DNA of 11,766 nucleotides from Ichthyophonus hoferi (Eukaryota > Opisthokonta > Ichthyosporea > Ichthyophonida > Ichthyophonidae), in assembly GCA_002751075.1 (NCBI GenBank), contig NAOQ01000044.1, forward strand, positions 231,924 through 243,689, given 5' to 3'. The notes beneath the pieces are model-generated. The model was not told the DNA's origin. It did not search any database and saw only the letters and a list, made by a program, of their open reading frames with translations. Position numbers and translations under genes: made by a program. Positions 8,091 through 11,766 of this stretch are shown here, in pieces. Position 1 is the first letter of the stretch. Every line of letters starts with the position of its first letter.

Positions 8091-8240
8091 AATAAACCCT
8101 AAACCTTAAACCCTAACCTTGAACCCAATCTAAACCTTAGATAATATTATAGAGCCTAAACCCTAAAACGTAACCCTGAACCTAGCCTAAACTTTAAGTT
8201 AGTTTCAGAATTAGGGTTTAGAGTTTAGGATTGAGGTTCT
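8091..8240. repeat. Degenerate telomere-like repeats, convergent
   Basis: The left part (8095-8200) is rich in CCCTAAA, CCCTAA and CCTTAAA units, such as AACCCTAAACCTTAAACCCT at 8095. The right part (about 8210-8240) shows the opposite strand, TTAGGGTTTAGAGTTTAGGA. It is thus a small inverted array of interstitial telomere-like units with many substitutions. Confidence 0.7.
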
Positions 8241-8469
8241 AGATATGGTTAGGCGCAAAATAACCGTTTCAAGACCATTAAATTTATAATTTGCCTGCCT
8301 CAATACCACTGCAACATAATTGGTTTATTTTAAACAAGCGCAATTGTATTGGTGGGCATCAATCATGCATACACGCAGAGCACCTACCGCCATTCGAGTC
8401 TTGGCAGATCAGATCAAAGAACTATTTCTAACGCTCCCACCCAAAGATCTTCTAAGAACAACTAAAATT

Positions 8470-8757
8470 GGACCAATCATTTCATGTTCCTCTTGTTACC
8501 CGAACTTCGGCCAGAACTACGTGTTCATTCGGAGTTCACGATCTTACAACATGTAGCTATAATGATTTACTATTATTAAAAATTACTATTATTATACGTA
8601 ACTTGGAAAAATATTTGGTTAAATCTGTTCAATTACGGTTCACACCTATATAGTTGTAATCATTATTTGTAAATGAGACTGATTGAAAAGATTCTTATTG
8701 GTTAATAAAATTCACAAAAGACCACTGAGGTCCACTAGAATTATCTGATTTTATCTC
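8470..8757 (-). repeat. Inverted fragments of the promoter-like module (copy C)
   Basis: On the minus strand, 8536-8523 reads AACTCCGAATGAAC, as in copy A, and the match continues through GGCCGAAGTTCGGGTAACAA (as in copy B) to about 8470. Separately, the minus strand of 8757-8690 carries TTCTAGTGGACCTCAGTGGT and TTTATTAACCAATAAGAATC, matching the second half of A and B. The two blocks are each inverted, but their order along the plus strand is the same as in A and B, so this is not a simple inverted copy. Frames crossing it (8320-8556 and 8468-8653, +) are not recognisable proteins. Confidence 0.65.
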
Positions 8758-9006
8758 AAATGTTATGCATGCACTCATTTAATAGCATTGTCCAACCCTA
8801 ACAGTAGTTTGCTTTTGATGTTTGGTTCTTCATAGGTGTATATAGTAATAAAAAGCGTGGGCGCACATACATGTTATGGGGTAATCCCTGCTCCACATCA
8901 ATATGGTATATATGTATGCCAATAAAAGAGAGTGAAGGAGGAAAGGAAAACATTATACATTTTACTAAGCTATTTGTCTGTCAATAGCTGATAATTAACC
9001 TATAAG
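8758..9006 (+). other. Upstream region of the carbonic anhydrase-like gene
   Basis: This holds the presumed promoter and 5' UTR. Candidate elements are TATATATG at about 8908 and GCCAATAAAAG at 8917-8927, about 80-100 bases before the ATG. Neither can be confirmed as a promoter element from the sequence alone. No other gene is seen. Confidence 0.35.
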
Positions 9007-10962
9007 ATGCCAGAAATATCATCGTGGGTGCTGTGGGGTATGACACTTTACAATGTAGGCTGCACCCTAGCAACATCCTCTATTATGTGGAACTACCAAA
9101 ATCAGAATGCCTGGCCAGGGGTGTGTAACAGTGGCCAGAATCAATCACCTGTGGACCTTGGATCAAATATAATAGTGAGTAACTACTCTCATTACAGTTA
9201 ACATCTACCTCCAGATGTTAAGGTGATGGCCTGCTCTTGATTAGAACTATGAAAAAATCTTATAAAATGTCTTATGGGGTGTTCATTGTATTTCTTGATA
9301 TATGCTTGTCATATATCTCTCGCTCTAATATAATAGCCACATATTTCCTGGTTGTTAGTGTTCACTGTAGCCTCTATTTTCTACCTTACCAATTCCACTT
9401 CATACCCATCTCAAAGTCCTAACCATATGCCCTTTACATACAGGTTACACAACTAGACACTCTGAGGTATATGTACCCTCGGAAAGAGCGAATGTGGACA
9501 ATAATCAATAGCGGTCATAGCCTGGAAATATCCATCCCCCCAGAGGATAAGTTTCACATTCACGGAGCTGGGTTACCAGACATGTACAGGTGTGTGTATG
9601 TTGTTGTATTACTATCTAGAGGTAGTAAGTATCTCTTCCTCCTCTACCCTCTTTCCTTCCCTATATAATCGCTTGGTTTTTCATTTACTTTTTATTCGTT
9701 TAAACTAGTATTTGTACAAAGAAGATTTAGGATAATTATTATCTCTATATATGATAGCTAGTATACTTCCAGATATAACCACTTTTATTCCTTTATATAG
9801 GGTAGCTAATATCCCTCTATATATGGTAAGGTAACTTTTATCCCTCTATATCATACTTAAATGACTGGGCTAGGCCTTTTATTTTTCCCTACTGTAGCTT
9901 TATGAATACATACTAAAAACAACTGATATCCAATTGACCGGTTATTATATAACTATCAACCAATCCTATTGTAGATCTATGTTGGTTTTTATTGGTTGCA
10001 ATATACTTTGCTTAGCCAGTTCCTTGCCCATTAATTGGTGCACCAGTTATATGCCAGCCAATTATATGTGTATTCCAGTGTGCTGACCAATGGGGACAGG
10101 CTATCCAATATTCGCTTCCACTGGGCAAACTGTGGGAAAGGTTCTGAGCATCTAGTGGATGGGGAGGCGTATGCAGCTGAAATGCATCTTATACATGTAC
10201 GAAAGGACTTTCCTAACATCACTTCTGCCCTGAATTCCAGAGATCGAGATGCCCTGGCTGTAATTGGTATCTTCATGGAGGTACTCCCCCCTCTCTTATA
10301 CATATTAGTCCAATTATATTCTACCCTAGCCATATGTATTGAAGAGCTAATAGTAATTATTAACTTATTTTCTCTTCTGCCACCATTACCTCTGCAGATT
10401 GGTAATACTGCTAACCGTGTCCTCAGCCATCTCTTGAAAAATTCTGCCATAGACGCTATCAAAAATACACCCTCACCCTCCTCTTTTAATGTCACCATGA
10501 GATTGCCTCTAGATAGGCTATTGGTTACGGGGCCGATGTATCGCTACCGGGGGTCCTTGACAAGCCCTAACTGCAATGAAGTAGTAGCATGGACTATCCT
10601 TGCCAATCCCATAAGTATCAGAGAGGAAGAGTTGGCGATATTAAGGTGATGATCTCCCCTCATGGTCTATTTTTTCGTTGGTTAGTAGGGACTGTAGTTG
10701 CTATGGGATTCTTTTTTAAATGGCTAATAATTTAATGGGAAGGAGGAACATGTAGATGAGGTTTTTAGGGGGTAGGTCATCTTGTACTAATTAATACTAA
10801 CTTGGCCACCTGGGACCCATCTGCAGATCCCTTACTGATAGCCATGGCCAACCCCTAGAGAATAACTTTCGTGAGCTCCAGCAACTCAATGATAGAATGG
10901 TAGAGTATGACCCCAGTGTACGGGTTGGAAGAACAACTTATGATTTATTAAAAATGCTATAG
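9007..10962 (+). CDS. Secreted alpha carbonic anhydrase-related protein, zinc ligand 1 replaced by Arg (292 aa, 5 exons)
   Basis: Exons are 9007-9174, 9444-9589, 10100-10280, 10398-10645 and 10827-10962 (879 nt, phases consistent, all GT...AG). An N-terminal hydrophobic stretch (about residues 5-26) looks like a signal peptide and precedes the fold, which opens with WNY and VCNSGQNQSPVDL. Alpha-CA landmarks (human CA2 numbering): INSGH with His81 = H64, GKGSEH with Glu121 = E106, AEMHLIH with His134 = H119, and GSLTSPNC with Thr220 = T199. Cys40 and Cys224 match the C23-C203 disulfide of secreted and membrane forms. The zinc site reads NIRFHW where active enzymes have FHFHW. Ligand H94 is therefore Arg110, while H96 (His112) and H119 remain. 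The same Arg is found in vertebrate CA8, which is inactive. Without three histidines it should not bind zinc normally or hydrate CO2; a binding or matrix role is inference. The C terminus (NNFRELQQLNDR) is complete, with no membrane anchor. Confidence 0.93.
9590..10099 (+). other. Second intron of the carbonic anhydrase-like gene (510 bp)
   Basis: The donor is GTGTGT at 9590 and the acceptor GGGACAG ends at 10099, splitting an Arg codon AG/G. Short imperfect repeats of TTTTATTCCTTTATATA type occur between about 9780 and 9850. Several CCAAT or ATTGG pentamers crowd the last 150 bases. No gene was seen inside. The minus-strand frame at 10031-10498 is a shadow of exons 3 and 4. Confidence 0.7.
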
Positions 10963-11018
10963 AGAGGGGAGCTGCCAGACACTACCAGCCCAACCCCAAT
11001 CGTAAAAAATATGAGCTA

Positions 11019-11024
11019 ATTAAA
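11019..11024 (+). promoter_or_regulatory. Possible polyadenylation signal ATTAAA
   Basis: ATTAAA lies 57 bases after the stop of the carbonic anhydrase-like gene. A canonical AATAAA occurs only much later, at 11688-11693, so either a short or a long 3' UTR is possible. Confidence 0.35.
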
Positions 11025-11766
11025 TAATTATTTTTAACTGTCTGCACATACATATTTATGCCTATTTCCTCTGCCCTCTCCGTCTGTGCTGTCTATCTAT
11101 CTCTGTTTCTGGGTACCATGGGCTATTTCTTGTCTATAGCGTAGCTAATATTTACTTTGTTATCATGATGTCTATTGTTGTTGGATTAAGAGTTATATAT
11201 TTTTTTTTCAAATTGCATAATGCTGCAGTCATGTGTTAAATGATCAAAGGGGTCACCCCACTCCTAATATGCACTATATTCGCCTCCCTGTATGTGTTTG
11301 CTTAACTTGCAATTTTTCATTGGTTGGTAGCCCTGGCCCTGACCTTAGGGTTAAGTTTAAGATGTGACTATCATGGTGTGAGACCTTAAGCACAATACAG
11401 AAGTGATATAAAGGTATCCCGTGCCCCCGCCGAGGGTGGCATATTTTGGTACCATTTGGAATAGCCTTTTGATCTCATATACCATTGAGTATTTCAGTAT
11501 TGTGGTAATACCTTGACTCACTCTTTTTGGTTTTTAACTTTGACTATGGGACTACTGCTGCAGTAAATGAACTTTAACTTGGCACTGGATATTTCAATAT
11601 TTCCCTGTGGCAACTGTTAACTGCTGCTTTACTATATTTAATCAGAAAGAATGAAGAGATTCAATACTATTTTACCTGGGTCAGCCTAATAAATCTAATA
11701 ACTTACCCACAATATGTTAGTATTTCCATAGATTGTTGGGTTTTCCTTATAAATTTGGTGCGCTAC
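11025..11766. other. Downstream intergenic region, no gene supported
   Basis: No open frame of useful length or known family is seen on either strand. A short GC-richer patch (about 11415-11445) follows GATATAAAGG, a TATA-like string. A frame of about 30 codons runs through it, but it has no recognisable similarity. Loosely repeated phrases such as GTATTTCAGTATTGTGG and GGATATTTCAATATTTCC occur between 11485 and 11630. Confidence 0.5.

Noticed and set aside
8320-8653. Two overlapping open frames of 78 and 61 codons on the + strand
   Set aside because: They cross the inverted copy of the promoter-like module, which also yields short open frames at 5389-5700 (minus strand). The shared peptide RTTCSFGV reflects the shared DNA repeat, not a gene family, and no splice context or known similarity supports coding.
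10031-10498. Minus-strand frame of 155 codons
   Set aside because: It lies opposite two carbonic anhydrase-like exons and their intron. The plus strand carries clear family motifs and consistent splice phases here.
11413-11514. Short open frame after a TATA-like string near the right end
   Set aside because: It has only about 30 codons, no start codon in good context and no recognisable family.
411-11766. CRISPR arrays, operons, bacterial promoters, retroviral or other virus-like elements
   Set aside because: No spaced identical repeats, no reverse transcriptase, integrase, capsid or envelope motifs, and no long terminal repeats were seen; the gene structure is that of an animal nuclear genome.

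Overview
This is a eukaryotic, animal-type window: AT-rich, with small exons split by GT...AG introns of roughly 120-830 bases, dense microsatellites, the 3' end of a nuclear tRNA gene, and two split protein genes on the + strand. The compact intron-rich layout and the two gene families would fit an early-branching metazoan such as a demosponge. That placement is inference, not something the sequence proves.

Layout. 1-30 is the 3' end of a tRNA (probably Ile) with a pol III T6 terminator at 31-36. From 411 to 5149 lie eight exons of PIGS, a subunit of the GPI transamidase. They encode the C-terminal 354 residues; the N-terminal third is not in the window. The introns carry GA, TA, TATG and CCCTATA repeats. 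A polyadenylation signal follows at 5210.

5220-8800 is accessory DNA. It holds two direct copies of a promoter-like module (about 5440-5821 and 6360-6787). The first is followed by an H2B-like reading frame with one in-frame stop (5822-6235). The second is followed by an ATG at exactly the same distance from its TATA-like box, but only decayed sequence after it. A 697-bp non-autonomous DNA transposon with TA duplications sits at 6941-7637, a degenerate telomere-like array at about 8091-8240, and inverted fragments of the promoter module at 8470-8757.

9007-10962 is a complete five-exon alpha carbonic anhydrase-family gene (292 residues) with a likely signal peptide and the secreted-type cysteine pair. 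Its first zinc-binding histidine is replaced by arginine, so it looks like a secreted carbonic anhydrase-related protein rather than an active enzyme. The last 800 bases show no gene I can support.

PIGS (ER membrane, GPI-anchor attachment) and the carbonic anhydrase-like gene have no evident functional link; they are neighbours on one strand. Exon boundaries were found by reading frames and splice phase, and family calls by remembered similarity to human proteins. No search was run.
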